From positions 1-64,000 of the forward strand of contig NZ_OY781982.1 of NCBI RefSeq assembly GCF_963677565.1: 64,000 bases of DNA, read 5' to 3'. The first letter of the stretch is position 1. Each line of letters begins with the position of its first letter. This document shows positions 18,688 through 27,417 of the stretch, piece by piece. The notes beneath the pieces are model-generated. The model saw nothing but the letters and a program-made list of their open reading frames with translations, searched no databases and was not told the DNA's origin. The DNA is from an uncultured Draconibacterium sp. GTDB lineage: Bacteria; Bacteroidota; Bacteroidia; Bacteroidales; Prolixibacteraceae. A program made the translations under genes and the position numbers.

Positions 18688-19053
18688 TTAAAAAATGCCT
18701 TCATTGTTTTCGTTATATCGTTTGACGATTTCGGCCTGAAATTCGTCAAAATGATGTGTCAGCACATTATCGATGTAATTATAAATCGAAATCTCGTCCT
18801 TGCCGATCACTCGGATGATTTGCTGGATCCATTTGTGGTATTCCTGACGGATGGGAACATTCTTTCCGAAACGCGCTTTCGTTTTGGAATCTGAAAGGAA
18901 AAGCTCATCATAAGCCTGATTTGTCTGTTTCTTTTTTGCAACAGTTGTTGGCTTTTTCTCCTTTGTCTTTCCGGCCTCCGGTTTATCATTCTGAATCGTG
19001 GAGATGATAAATTCTTCATCTATTTCGTCCGGATTATATTTCTTTCTTGCCAT
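18688..19053 (-). CDS. DUF3408-like protein (TraB position of conjugative element)
   Basis: 121 residues from the ATG at 19053, chosen because it lies 4 bp after the ParA stop; an in-frame upstream start at 19098 would overlap parA. Lys-rich N-terminus, then a compact helical C-terminal domain with RQEYHKWIQQIIRVIGKDEISIYNYIDNVLTHHF, typical of DUF3408 proteins found beside TraA in Bacteroidota elements. Possibly a ribbon-helix-helix-type DNA-binding partner of the ParA protein. Confidence 0.75.
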   Translation of the reverse strand: MARKKYNPDEIDEEFIISTIQNDKPEAGKTKEKKPTTVAKKKQTNQAYDELFLSDSKTKARFGKNVPIRQEYHKWIQQIIRVIGKDEISIYNYIDNVLTHHFDEFQAEIVKRYNENNEGIF

Positions 19054-19057
19054 GCCT

Positions 19058-19819
19058 TTACTGTTTAATGATTTCGAAGATTTCATCAGCCAGCGCAATC
19101 AGGTTGCTTCCCTTTTGAAGGCTGTTATGTGCTGGGAAAAGTGTTGAGCGAAATACAGGTTTGTGTCCGGAAGTCAACTCCCTGCGAAATCGTTTTGAAT
19201 CGGGCACAAATGTTTTCAGAATATTTAGGCCCAACTCGCCGATTACATTTTCATATACATCATAAAGTTCGTTTTTCTCTCTTCCATCAACCATATTCCA
19301 AATCAGGTACAAACCTTTGATATCGCTCTTCCCAACGCTTATCAGATTCTCATTCAGCATAGTGGCAAATTTCAGCGTACTTTCCATAACCACACGGTCG
19401 GCACTTACCGGCGAAAAGATATAATCCATTCCGCCCAGTGTTTTCACCACACCTTTGCTGTTTAAAGTTCCCGGGAGATCGAAAAATATTATATCGGGCT
19501 GAACCGTAGCACCGTCGATCAGATTTTCAGCTACATCAATAGCATCTTCAGGCATACTTTTTTCAACCTGGTAAGCCTTTCGTTTCAGCGCGGTAAATTG
19601 TTTGTAGGCCAATTGTTTGTAATAGTTATCCTTCATCACCTGTTCCATATCGCGCTGCCGCATTTCAGCAATACTGTGCTGCGGATAATCACAATCCACC
19701 ACTGCAATTTCCAGGCCTTTTACATAGTGCAGATAACTCGACATTAAAACGGTAAAAGCTGTTTTCCCAACACCTCCTTTCTGTGTGCTAAATGCAATAA
19801 ATAATGTTTCTTTTTCCAT
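19058..19819 (-). CDS. traA: ParA/MinD-type ATPase (TraA of Bacteroidota conjugative elements)
   Basis: 253 residues from the ATG at 19819 (MEKETLFIAFSTQKGG); a longer frame to 19864 adds 15 unlikely residues. Deviant Walker A KGGVGKTAFTVL near residues 13-24, switch I region VVDCDYPQ, and Walker B IIFFDLPGTLNS. ParA-type proteins position DNA or transfer machinery; this subfamily heads the tra operon in CTnDOT-like elements. It is divergent from mobA across a 670-bp regulatory region. Confidence 0.85.
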   Translation of the reverse strand: MEKETLFIAFSTQKGGVGKTAFTVLMSSYLHYVKGLEIAVVDCDYPQHSIAEMRQRDMEQVMKDNYYKQLAYKQFTALKRKAYQVEKSMPEDAIDVAENLIDGATVQPDIIFFDLPGTLNSKGVVKTLGGMDYIFSPVSADRVVMESTLKFATMLNENLISVGKSDIKGLYLIWNMVDGREKNELYDVYENVIGELGLNILKTFVPDSKRFRRELTSGHKPVFRSTLFPAHNSLQKGSNLIALADEIFEIIKQ

Positions 19820-19885
19820 GACCTTTGTTTTTTTGATTAGTAAATTATTTCTATAGTTATTCAATCGAATAGGATAATGTCTGAA

Positions 19886-19903
19886 TCATTAATCGATTAA
19901 TGA
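19886..19903. promoter_or_regulatory. 18-bp perfect palindrome upstream of traA (operator candidate)
   Basis: TCATTAATCGATTAATGA is perfectly self-complementary and sits 67 bp upstream of the traA ATG. Such symmetry fits a dimeric repressor or ParA/RHH partner binding site. No assayed homologue is known to me. Confidence 0.5.
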
Positions 19904-20354
19904 GCTGTGTAAATGAGTTTGTGTTGCAATGTTTAATTAATGAAGTGTTGCAACGTTTCAACATTGAAATATTGAAACTCCTAAGTTCTTTGTTGTTGTA
20001 TTATTTAACTATTCAATTCATTGCCAAAATCAGTTTTTAAATATTTCGTTTGCGACTTATTTCATTATCATTTTATTTATTTCGCCTAACATATCTCTGT
20101 TCACACCAACCATTAAATAATCCTTTATTTTCCCAATCAAATGAACAAATAAAAAGCTGTTAAAACCGTGCTTTTAAAAGGGCTGGAAGTACTTGGCCTT
20201 CTCTGGCAGTATTTGACTTATTTGGGTATAATTAGAATTCAAAACACCCATTTTACCTTTGTTTCCAACAATTTTTAAGAGTAAAAACATGATTGACACA
20301 ACGGCTCTGCCCAATAACTTTTATGGTAACGCTACAAGGTGTGCACTGGCACAC

Positions 20355-20419
20355 GGCAAGTTGTGTTTTGAGTTACTCAAAACGTTTCGGGTTACCCGAA
20401 ACCACTTGCCCCGTTGGGG
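20355..20419. other. Candidate oriT: closed stem enclosing two back-to-back perfect hairpins
   Basis: An outer 7-bp stem (GGCAAGT at 20355-20361 with ACTTGCC at 20404-20410) encloses hairpin A (GTTTTGAG / CTCAAAAC, 20365-20383) and hairpin B (GTTTCGGG / CCCGAAAC, 20384-20402). Both have 8-bp perfect arms and the same TTA loop with no base between them. A further CCCC-GTT-GGGG stem follows (20409-20419). It lies ~75 bp before mobA, where oriT is expected for the MobA/MobB relaxosome. The nick site is not identifiable by eye. Confidence 0.6.
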
Positions 20420-20491
20420 AAAATCATCACTCCGAAGTCGTGTGATTTTTATAAGAATTCAGGTAATGATTAATGCTTTAGAAACAATTAA

Positions 20492-20923
20492 ATGGAAACA
20501 GAAAGAAGAAAGAACAAACACAAAGGAGGCCGGAAACCAAAAAAAGATCCGTGTATACATCGTTATGCAATAAGCTTAAATGATGTTGACAATGCACGAT
20601 TTCTTGCTCTTTTCGAGGCATCGGGAATGGAAGTTAAAGCGCATTTTATTACTGCCTGCATTTTTGACAAGCCCGTTAAAGTGGTAAAAATCGATAAGGG
20701 ATCTATGGATTATTATATGCGTCTAACCTCCTTTTATTCGCAATTCAGGGCTATTGGCGTGAATTACAACCAGGTTACCAAAGCAATAAAAAACAACTTT
20801 TCGGAGAAAAAGGCACTGGCTTTTCTTGCACAACTACAGAAAGCAACATTTCAATTGGTTGCGATAAACCAGAAAATACTGGAATTAACCAAAGAATTTG
20901 AAAAAAGATGGTTGCAAAAATAA
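20492..20923 (+). CDS. mobA: MobA/MobC-type relaxosome accessory protein
   Basis: 143 residues. Basic N-terminus (ERRKNKHKGGRKPKKDP), then a ribbon-helix-helix-like segment (HRYAISLNDVDNARFLALFEASG) and a helical tail with INYNQVTKAIKN-type sequence (GVNYNQVTKAIKNNF), the hallmark of MobC-family relaxosome proteins. It binds oriT DNA and recruits the relaxase. Overlaps the relaxase gene by 16 bp, so translationally coupled. Confidence 0.85.
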   Translation: METERRKNKHKGGRKPKKDPCIHRYAISLNDVDNARFLALFEASGMEVKAHFITACIFDKPVKVVKIDKGSMDYYMRLTSFYSQFRAIGVNYNQVTKAIKNNFSEKKALAFLAQLQKATFQLVAINQKILELTKEFEKRWLQK

Positions 20924-22131
20924 GCTCAGGAAGTTCTATTTATAGTTCATTGGCGTACAATCAGGATAAGCTAAAAAAGGATGCTGCTTCTGTTTTATTG
21001 GTCAACAAAATGATTGAACCTCTCGATGGAAAGTATTCCATTGGCTTATGCACGCGTTCTTTTGAACCGTATTTGAGTGCCAATAAACGAACCGAAAATC
21101 CGGTTATTCATATTTCATTAAATCCAGATCCAAAGGATAAGCTAAACGATGAACAATTCTCTCAGATGGCTGAACAATACATGGAAAAACTGGGCTATGG
21201 AAATCAACCCTACATCGTTTACAAGCATGAAGACATTGACCGCCATCATTTGCATATTGTTTCAGTAAAAATTGACGAGACAGGAAAAATGATTAGGGAC
21301 AATTTTCAACATCGACTATCCATGCGTATTTGTCGGGAACTGGAGCAGAATTTTGGATTAACACCTGCCGATGAAAAACAAAAGAAAGGAGCTTACAGCT
21401 TAAAACCAGTTGAATTCGAAAAGGGAAATCTAAAACAGCAAATTGCCAATGTAGTTCGTCCAATATCGAGGACGTGGAACTTTCAATCGTTTAATGAATA
21501 CAAGGCCTTGCTTTCATTCTATAATGTTCAAGCGACTGAAGTAAGAGGAGAAAAGAACGGGAAAGCTTTTCATGGGATTGTTTATGCGGCATTGGACAAT
21601 AAAGGAGAGGTATTTGGGAATCCAATCAAGTCATCAAAATTTGGCAAATCTACGGGGCATGAAGCTTTACTTGCTCAAATTGAAAAGGCAAAAGAACAGA
21701 TCAGAAATAAAAAGCTAAAAGAGCGGCCTAAGGAAGTAATTTCCAAGGTATCTTATAAGAGTGAGAATAGAAATGACTTCGAGGACCAATTATTTAAACA
21801 AGGTATATCGGTGCTGTTTCGGGAGAATGATTCCGGGCGCATTTACGGAGCAACCTTTATCGATCACAAGCAACAGTTTGTGTTTAACGGTTCACGCTTG
21901 GGTAAAGAATTTTCTGCCAATGTTTTTAATGAACGTTTTGGCCTAGAAAAAAAAACGAATGAACAAACCAAGTCACCAGATCAAGGCCATTCAGAATTTC
22001 CTGACAAAAGAGCCTCAGGCATCGAGAATCTGGTTGGATTGTTCGCTATTGAGGCTCTTGGCGAGGACTACCAGGAGGAAGCTTTCATTAGAAGAATGAA
22101 ACGAAAGAAAAGAAAGAAACGAAAAAACTAA
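20908..22131 (+). CDS. mobB: Relaxase (MobP/VirD2-type mobilization nuclease)
   Basis: 407 residues. N-terminal relaxase domain with the three-His metal motif HEDIDRHHLHIVSV (near residues 110-123), a preceding PVIHISLNP strand, and YSS/LAYNQ near the N-terminus where the nicking Tyr is expected. The C-terminus is strongly basic (KRKKRKKRKN). It nicks and covalently holds oriT DNA for transfer. Followed 3 bp later by the coupling protein gene. Confidence 0.9.
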   Translation: MVAKISSGSSIYSSLAYNQDKLKKDAASVLLVNKMIEPLDGKYSIGLCTRSFEPYLSANKRTENPVIHISLNPDPKDKLNDEQFSQMAEQYMEKLGYGNQPYIVYKHEDIDRHHLHIVSVKIDETGKMIRDNFQHRLSMRICRELEQNFGLTPADEKQKKGAYSLKPVEFEKGNLKQQIANVVRPISRTWNFQSFNEYKALLSFYNVQATEVRGEKNGKAFHGIVYAALDNKGEVFGNPIKSSKFGKSTGHEALLAQIEKAKEQIRNKKLKERPKEVISKVSYKSENRNDFEDQLFKQGISVLFRENDSGRIYGATFIDHKQQFVFNGSRLGKEFSANVFNERFGLEKKTNEQTKSPDQGHSEFPDKRASGIENLVGLFAIEALGEDYQEEAFIRRMKRKKRKKRKN

Positions 22132-22134
22132 GCT

Positions 22135-24138
22135 ATGCAAAACGAAGACGATGTAAGAGCCCTTGCCAAAATAATTGAGCTAATCAGGGCAGTGAGTATC
22201 CTAATTCTAATATTTCATATTTACTGGTTTTGTTACGAGATCCTTGTTGAGTTTCATGCAACAGTTGGCATCATCGATAAAATTCTGCTGAATTTTCAGA
22301 AATATACCGGAATTTTCTCTTCGCCGTTTTGGTCGAAGTTGGCCAGTTTTGTTTTGCTGGCGATTTCCTGCTTGGGAATACGGGGTGTAAAAACAGAGAA
22401 GGTGACCTGGACCAAGATTCTGATATTTCTCATTTTCGGATTAGGTCTCTATTTCGTTAATGGTTTTATACTGAAGCTTCAAACCTCGTTAATAACAAAA
22501 AGTATTCTTTACATTTTATCGGTGTCAATGGGGTATATTCTTCTTTTGAAATCGGGATTATGGATGAGTCGCTTGTTAAAAAATAACCTGATGCATGATG
22601 TTTTTAATGACGAAAACGAATCATTCATGCAGGAAATGCAATTAATGGAGAATGAATACTCTGTAAACCTCCCCACGCGGTTTAAACATAAGGGAACGAA
22701 CTACGATGGCTGGATCAATGTGGTGAATCCTTTTCGGGCAAGTATTGTCTTGGGGACTCCTGGAAGCGGAAAATCTTATGCCATTGTAAATAACTACATC
22801 CGGCAGCAAATTCAAAAGGGTTTTAGCATGTACATTTACGATTTTAAGTTTGACGACCTGAGCGTGATTGCTTACAATACGCTATTGAAAAACATACACA
22901 GATACGACGTACCTCCGAAATTTTATGTAATAAATTTTGATGACCCGGAACGCAGTCACCGTTGTAACCCCATTGCCCCTGAATTTATGACTGATATTGC
23001 CGATGCTTATGAATCGGCTTATACGATCATGCTGAACCTAAACAAAACCTGGATTCAGAAACAAGGTGACTTCTTTGTTGAATCGCCAATTATCCTTTTG
23101 GCTGCTATTATCTGGTATTTGAAGATTTATAAAAATGGAAAGTATTGCACTTTTCCCCATGCAGTGGAATTCCTGAATAAAAAGTATGCCGATATTTTTA
23201 CTATTCTGACTTCTTATCCAGAATTGGAAAATTACCTTTCGCCATTCATGGATGCCTGGGAAGGTGGTGCACAGGATCAGCTGCAAGGGCAGATTGCCAG
23301 TGCCAAAATTCCACTATCACGAATGATATCTCCACAACTTTATTGGGTGATGTCTGGAAACGATTTTACTTTAGATATTAATAATCCGAAAGAACCAAAG
23401 ATTCTTTGTGTTGGCAATAATCCCGACCGTCAGAACATATACTCTGCAGCACTGGGATTATATAATTCCCGCATCGTAAAACTCATCAATAAAAAGGGAC
23501 AGTTAAAGAGCTCCGTAATTATAGATGAGCTACCGACCATATATTTCCGCGGATTGGATAACTTGATTGCGACAGCACGAAGCAATAAAGTTGCGGTTTG
23601 TCTGGGATTTCAGGATTTTTCGCAGCTAAACCGGGATTATGGAGACAAAGAAGCAAAAGTAGTGATGAATACCGTGGGAAATATTTTTAGCGGCCAGGTG
23701 GTTGGAGAGACTGCTAAAACCTTATCGGAACGATTTGGAAAAGTCCTTCAAAAACGCCAGTCGATGACCATTAACCGGCAGGATAAATCCACTTCCATAA
23801 ATACGCAAATGGATACCTTAATTCCGGCTTCAAAAATCAGCAACCTTACACAAGGAACTTTTGTAGGTGCCGTTTCGGATAACTTTGACGAACGTATTGA
23901 GCAAAAGATTTTCCATGCAGAAATTGCAGTTGACAACGAGAAAGTGGCCAGAGAAACAAAAAATTATAAACCTATTCCGGTTATTACAAACTTTACCGAT
24001 AAAGACGGGAAAAGCCAGCTTCAGCAGGAAATTAATTACAATTATTCACGCATCAAAAGTGAAACGGCGCAGATTGTAGTGTATGAATTGGAAAGAATTA
24101 AAAACGATCCGGGCTTGGGGTATTTGATAAAGAAGTAG
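22135..24138 (+). CDS. mobC: Type IV coupling protein (VirD4/TraG-like, MobC of Bacteroidota elements)
   Basis: 667 residues. Several N-terminal membrane helices (within residues ~15-150), then Walker A LGTPGSGKSYAIVNNY near residues 205-220, Walker B VIIDELPTIYFRG, and the TraG/TraD motif AVCLGFQDFSQLNRDYG. It links the relaxosome to a type IV secretion channel. Since no channel genes remain here, mobilization would depend on a helper element. Confidence 0.92.
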   Translation: MQNEDDVRALAKIIELIRAVSILILIFHIYWFCYEILVEFHATVGIIDKILLNFQKYTGIFSSPFWSKLASFVLLAISCLGIRGVKTEKVTWTKILIFLIFGLGLYFVNGFILKLQTSLITKSILYILSVSMGYILLLKSGLWMSRLLKNNLMHDVFNDENESFMQEMQLMENEYSVNLPTRFKHKGTNYDGWINVVNPFRASIVLGTPGSGKSYAIVNNYIRQQIQKGFSMYIYDFKFDDLSVIAYNTLLKNIHRYDVPPKFYVINFDDPERSHRCNPIAPEFMTDIADAYESAYTIMLNLNKTWIQKQGDFFVESPIILLAAIIWYLKIYKNGKYCTFPHAVEFLNKKYADIFTILTSYPELENYLSPFMDAWEGGAQDQLQGQIASAKIPLSRMISPQLYWVMSGNDFTLDINNPKEPKILCVGNNPDRQNIYSAALGLYNSRIVKLINKKGQLKSSVIIDELPTIYFRGLDNLIATARSNKVAVCLGFQDFSQLNRDYGDKEAKVVMNTVGNIFSGQVVGETAKTLSERFGKVLQKRQSMTINRQDKSTSINTQMDTLIPASKISNLTQGTFVGAVSDNFDERIEQKIFHAEIAVDNEKVARETKNYKPIPVITNFTDKDGKSQLQQEINYNYSRIKSETAQIVVYELERIKNDPGLGYLIKK

Positions 24139-24150
24139 TTTCTTTCTCAC

Positions 24151-26730
24151 CTAATTATTAAATAGAAGAGCATCGGTTAAATCAATCTTATCGAATTTAA
24201 ATTCAACGTAATTGTTAAAATTCACGTTCTTACACTTTTCATAAAAGGATTTAAACTCGGCTAACTCTTCAGTTTCTTCCAAATCATAGATAAAAGATTC
24301 AAAATTACCCCAATCATCCCATGCCATTTCCAATGATTTGACTAGTGAGAATAATTGTTTACCACCAATAAGCCTTGGATTAGTTGAAATAATATTTTTA
24401 AAAAAACTTTGCAATAATCGATTTGCAGTATCTTTAAAAATATCTTTTGCTTCTTGCGGTAAAACCCAAAATGACTGATAGGTACTACCTCCGACAGCTT
24501 GATATTCTTTATATCTGCAATAATGAAATAGATAAAAAACGTTTCTATCAAAAGTACTTGCATTTTCACAATACTTTTTAAAAAAACCTATTTTGAGTTT
24601 TATTAAGTCGGCTCTTGGAATTATAAATTTCCATTCCGTTATTCCTTCATATTCGAAGATATAGTCAAGAAAACCTGAAATATACAGATATGGACTTTCC
24701 TCATTCTTAAAAAGTTTACATACAAATTGCTGTAACTCATTTTCGGCATAAAAATTCTTTACTTTTTTATAATCCAATTTATTCAATAAGTTTTGATAAT
24801 CGAAAGTTAAGCCACTTTCTCGATTTGCGGGAGTATAGTTTGAATAAAAGAAGATTGCTGCCATTATCTTTTCATAGTCTTTACTATTAGCAAAGAAATT
24901 AATGTCGTTTAACCTTCGAGATACTTCATTTTCAAATCCATCATCGAGCCAGCCTTTAATATCAGCAACAAAATCCACTTTTGTTTTATTTCGGGAGTTT
25001 GAAAATTCAATCTCTGAAAGGTCAGATTTCAACAGGTTATAATGAAAGTACCGATTAATGCTAATAGGATTTGAAATGGACAATAGTTGAGGAGTTACCG
25101 AAGAATAAATACTGTGTGATGGGAATATATTGTATACATAGGCGATAGCATTTTCTATTTGACTCTCTTGAATACCAACTTCTTTATGGTTTACATCAAG
25201 GTAATCTTTCAGAACCGTCTCATCTAGTACATTATCTTGCTCATCCCTTTTCTTTTTTAATGTTAAATAGTTGTGGTCTTTTAGATATTCTGCTTCAAGA
25301 AATCGGTCGTATTTATTGGAAATCAATTGATAGACTCCAAGATATTTTACTTTTAACAATTCTGTATTTAACAAATCCTCAAGAACAACCTCCCCCCGCA
25401 ACGCTTCATAAGATGTAATGAAAGAATTTACAAATCGATTTACATCGCGTAGATTAATTAATAAGTCCAGGTTAAACGTGTTTCCATCAAATATTGAATT
25501 AGGGTCTTTAGCTCTTTTTAAAACCTTTTTTAATTCCTCCTTATCTGAATCTACCAAATGAGGATTTAATAACTCTTCTAATTTATTGACAATAACATCT
25601 CGGTCGAAAGCAGGAAGTGCAAGCTCAAATTGAAATATCTTTTCAAGGTAGAATTCAGGATGATAATCATTTGTTCTTTTAAGAGCTGAAATTAAATAGT
25701 TTCTGTCATAGGCTACCACAAATACAGTGTTGGAAAAATTTGCAGTATTCCGGATCAACTTTAAAACCTCTGATACTTCGTTTTCAAATAATCTATCCAG
25801 GTCATCAATAAAAATAATTATCTGTAAACCTGAAGCTTTAATTGACTCATTAATATTTTCATAGCGCTCTCTTAAATCTTTTGAATCTTGGAATACGCTG
25901 AATGCCTTATTTAAGGTTTCCAGCCCTTTATTTGGATAGATAGAATTAATAGTTCTCCCATATTCAATAAGATCGTGAGATAGATTCTTATCATACTGTT
26001 TTAGCCTAGAACTTAAAATGTCAAAAAACGAAGCAACTATTGCTTTTTCATCATTATTTAACCATGGATTGAAGTGTAAAACCACCTGATTTTTTTCTTT
26101 CAGGTTGTTTTTAATCAAATTAAGAAAAGAAGTCTTTCCCCATCCCCATTCGGAATTAACACCAATTGCAAATGAAGAACTTTTATTTGCTGTATTTTTT
26201 ATTTTTTCTGCAATTATTATTGCGACTGAATTTCTATTAAGCTTATCTGATTCCTCATTCTCGATAGGATTGTCAAAACAAAAGCCCTTATTAGGAATGG
26301 TTTGATATTCCCGCTTTTTATGAAATATGGCCACCAAAATGTTACTACAAAAAAAGAGTAGAACCACATCAATATATTTTAGAAAGCCAATAGTTTTAAA
26401 TGAGGTAAACTCCCAGTAAGAAAGACTAATTCGATAATACAAAAAAACAAGCAATAAGGCTAAGTTCAACAGGATAGTTTGTTTTGACAAAAAATAATTA
26501 ATGGAAACTCTATTTACTGTGCTTATTATTATAATTACAGCAAAACTTAAAAACATAAGGTCATTAGAAGTTCCAGTTTCAAGTTTACTAATTATTGTTT
26601 CAACGAGGTGTTTATTGATAACCTCTTCAAAAAAAGTATGAAACAAAATATAGATTGCAAAAGACATAAGAATAATGCTGGCTTTATTCGAGTTTTGAAA
26701 TAGTTTAGATACGGACTTCGGCAGTTTCAT
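24151..26730 (-). CDS. KAP-family P-loop NTPase with N-terminal membrane helices
   Basis: 859 residues. Four hydrophobic segments lie in the first ~140 residues. The KAP P-loop is VNSEWGWGKTSFLNLIKN (about residues 191-208), the Walker B is IIIFIDDLDRLFENEVSEVL, and NTVFVVAYDRNYLI follows as sensor region. KAP NTPases (Kidins220/ARMS-PifA) with membrane insertions in the P-loop domain region include PifA, the F-plasmid phage-exclusion protein, so a phage- or plasmid-exclusion role is a reasonable guess. The C-terminal ~350 residues show no recognised domain. The gene looks noticeably AT-rich, and it converges on mobC. Confidence 0.85.
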   Translation of the reverse strand: MKLPKSVSKLFQNSNKASIILMSFAIYILFHTFFEEVINKHLVETIISKLETGTSNDLMFLSFAVIIIISTVNRVSINYFLSKQTILLNLALLLVFLYYRISLSYWEFTSFKTIGFLKYIDVVLLFFCSNILVAIFHKKREYQTIPNKGFCFDNPIENEESDKLNRNSVAIIIAEKIKNTANKSSSFAIGVNSEWGWGKTSFLNLIKNNLKEKNQVVLHFNPWLNNDEKAIVASFFDILSSRLKQYDKNLSHDLIEYGRTINSIYPNKGLETLNKAFSVFQDSKDLRERYENINESIKASGLQIIIFIDDLDRLFENEVSEVLKLIRNTANFSNTVFVVAYDRNYLISALKRTNDYHPEFYLEKIFQFELALPAFDRDVIVNKLEELLNPHLVDSDKEELKKVLKRAKDPNSIFDGNTFNLDLLINLRDVNRFVNSFITSYEALRGEVVLEDLLNTELLKVKYLGVYQLISNKYDRFLEAEYLKDHNYLTLKKKRDEQDNVLDETVLKDYLDVNHKEVGIQESQIENAIAYVYNIFPSHSIYSSVTPQLLSISNPISINRYFHYNLLKSDLSEIEFSNSRNKTKVDFVADIKGWLDDGFENEVSRRLNDINFFANSKDYEKIMAAIFFYSNYTPANRESGLTFDYQNLLNKLDYKKVKNFYAENELQQFVCKLFKNEESPYLYISGFLDYIFEYEGITEWKFIIPRADLIKLKIGFFKKYCENASTFDRNVFYLFHYCRYKEYQAVGGSTYQSFWVLPQEAKDIFKDTANRLLQSFFKNIISTNPRLIGGKQLFSLVKSLEMAWDDWGNFESFIYDLEETEELAEFKSFYEKCKNVNFNNYVEFKFDKIDLTDALLFNN

Positions 26731-26824
26731 TTGTAGGATAAGTTATAATTTTGGAAACCCGAATATAACCAATAAAACCTACATTCTTTAATCTGAATAA
26801 TCGCCAAGAAATTATTCAATAAAA

Positions 26825-26849
26825 AAGCATCTCTTTTCTCAAGATGCTT
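26825..26849 (-). terminator. Rho-independent terminator downstream of the ORF6N gene
   Basis: On the minus strand AAGCATCT, a 9-nt loop and AGATGCTT are followed by TTTTATT, the standard stem plus U-run, placed about 40 bp past the ORF6N stop and before the KAP start. Confidence 0.8.
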
Positions 26850-26890
26850 AATACTATAAGAACCAATAGTTTTCATTAATAAATTGAATA

Positions 26891-27406
26891 TCATTTTTTT
26901 GTTCCTCCAATTTGTCGATATCCAATCGGATTTCGTTCAACCTTTTCAGGCTTTTTCATAAGTTCTGTTAAAGCTTGGTAAATTTCTGAAAATTGAGCAT
27001 TCGTACTTATTTCCAACTGTTCAATTCTTTTTAACAGCTCATCATAACCAAGTGCCATTTCTCGCATCAATACGAAAGCTCGCATAATTGAAATATTAAT
27101 TTCGATAGCTATTGGCGAACGCAGCACACTCGATAACATTGCTACTCCCTGTTCGGTAAATGCCATTGGCAAAGCCGGACTATACTTCACAGATTTTGGG
27201 AGCTTATCACAAATTGTGATAAGCTCCGTCCATTCATCCTTTTTGAGCTGAAACATAAAGTCATTCGGAAATCTTGATAGGTTCCTTCTGACCGCTTGTT
27301 TTAATGTTCTAGTCTCAACATCATATAGACTAGCAAGGTCAAAGTCAAGCATTACCCGGCAACCTCTGATATCGTATATCTTTTGTTGTATTAATTGTAG
27401 TTCCAT
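26891..27406 (-). CDS. ORF6N-domain protein (phage-type regulator)
   Basis: 171 residues. The first ~95 residues match the ORF6N domain: IYDIRGCRVMLDFDLASLYDVETRTLKQAVRRN, RFPNDFMFQL and PMAFTEQGVAMLSSVLRSP. A C-terminal coiled-coil helix (YDELLKRIEQLEISTNAQFSEI) follows. ORF6N proteins occur in phages and integrative elements, where a DNA-binding or anti-repressor role is presumed. It sits 11 bp after the integrase stop. Confidence 0.9.
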   Translation of the reverse strand: MELQLIQQKIYDIRGCRVMLDFDLASLYDVETRTLKQAVRRNLSRFPNDFMFQLKKDEWTELITICDKLPKSVKYSPALPMAFTEQGVAMLSSVLRSPIAIEINISIMRAFVLMREMALGYDELLKRIEQLEISTNAQFSEIYQALTELMKKPEKVERNPIGYRQIGGTKK

Positions 27407-27417
27407 TATTCATTCAT

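Larger units (their letters stand above)
19820..20491. other. Divergent regulatory / transfer-origin region between traA and mobA
   Basis: 672 bp with no convincing gene; a 104-codon frame at 20259-20573 overlaps the hairpins and mobA. It contains an 18-bp palindrome near the traA start, two direct copies of GTGTTGCAA (19921 and 19945) that look iteron- or operator-like, and the stacked hairpins listed separately. The content fits promoters in both directions plus an origin of transfer. Confidence 0.6.

Noticed and set aside
20259..20573. 104-codon plus-strand frame before mobA
   Set aside because: It runs through the hairpins and overlaps mobA in another frame, with no protein features.
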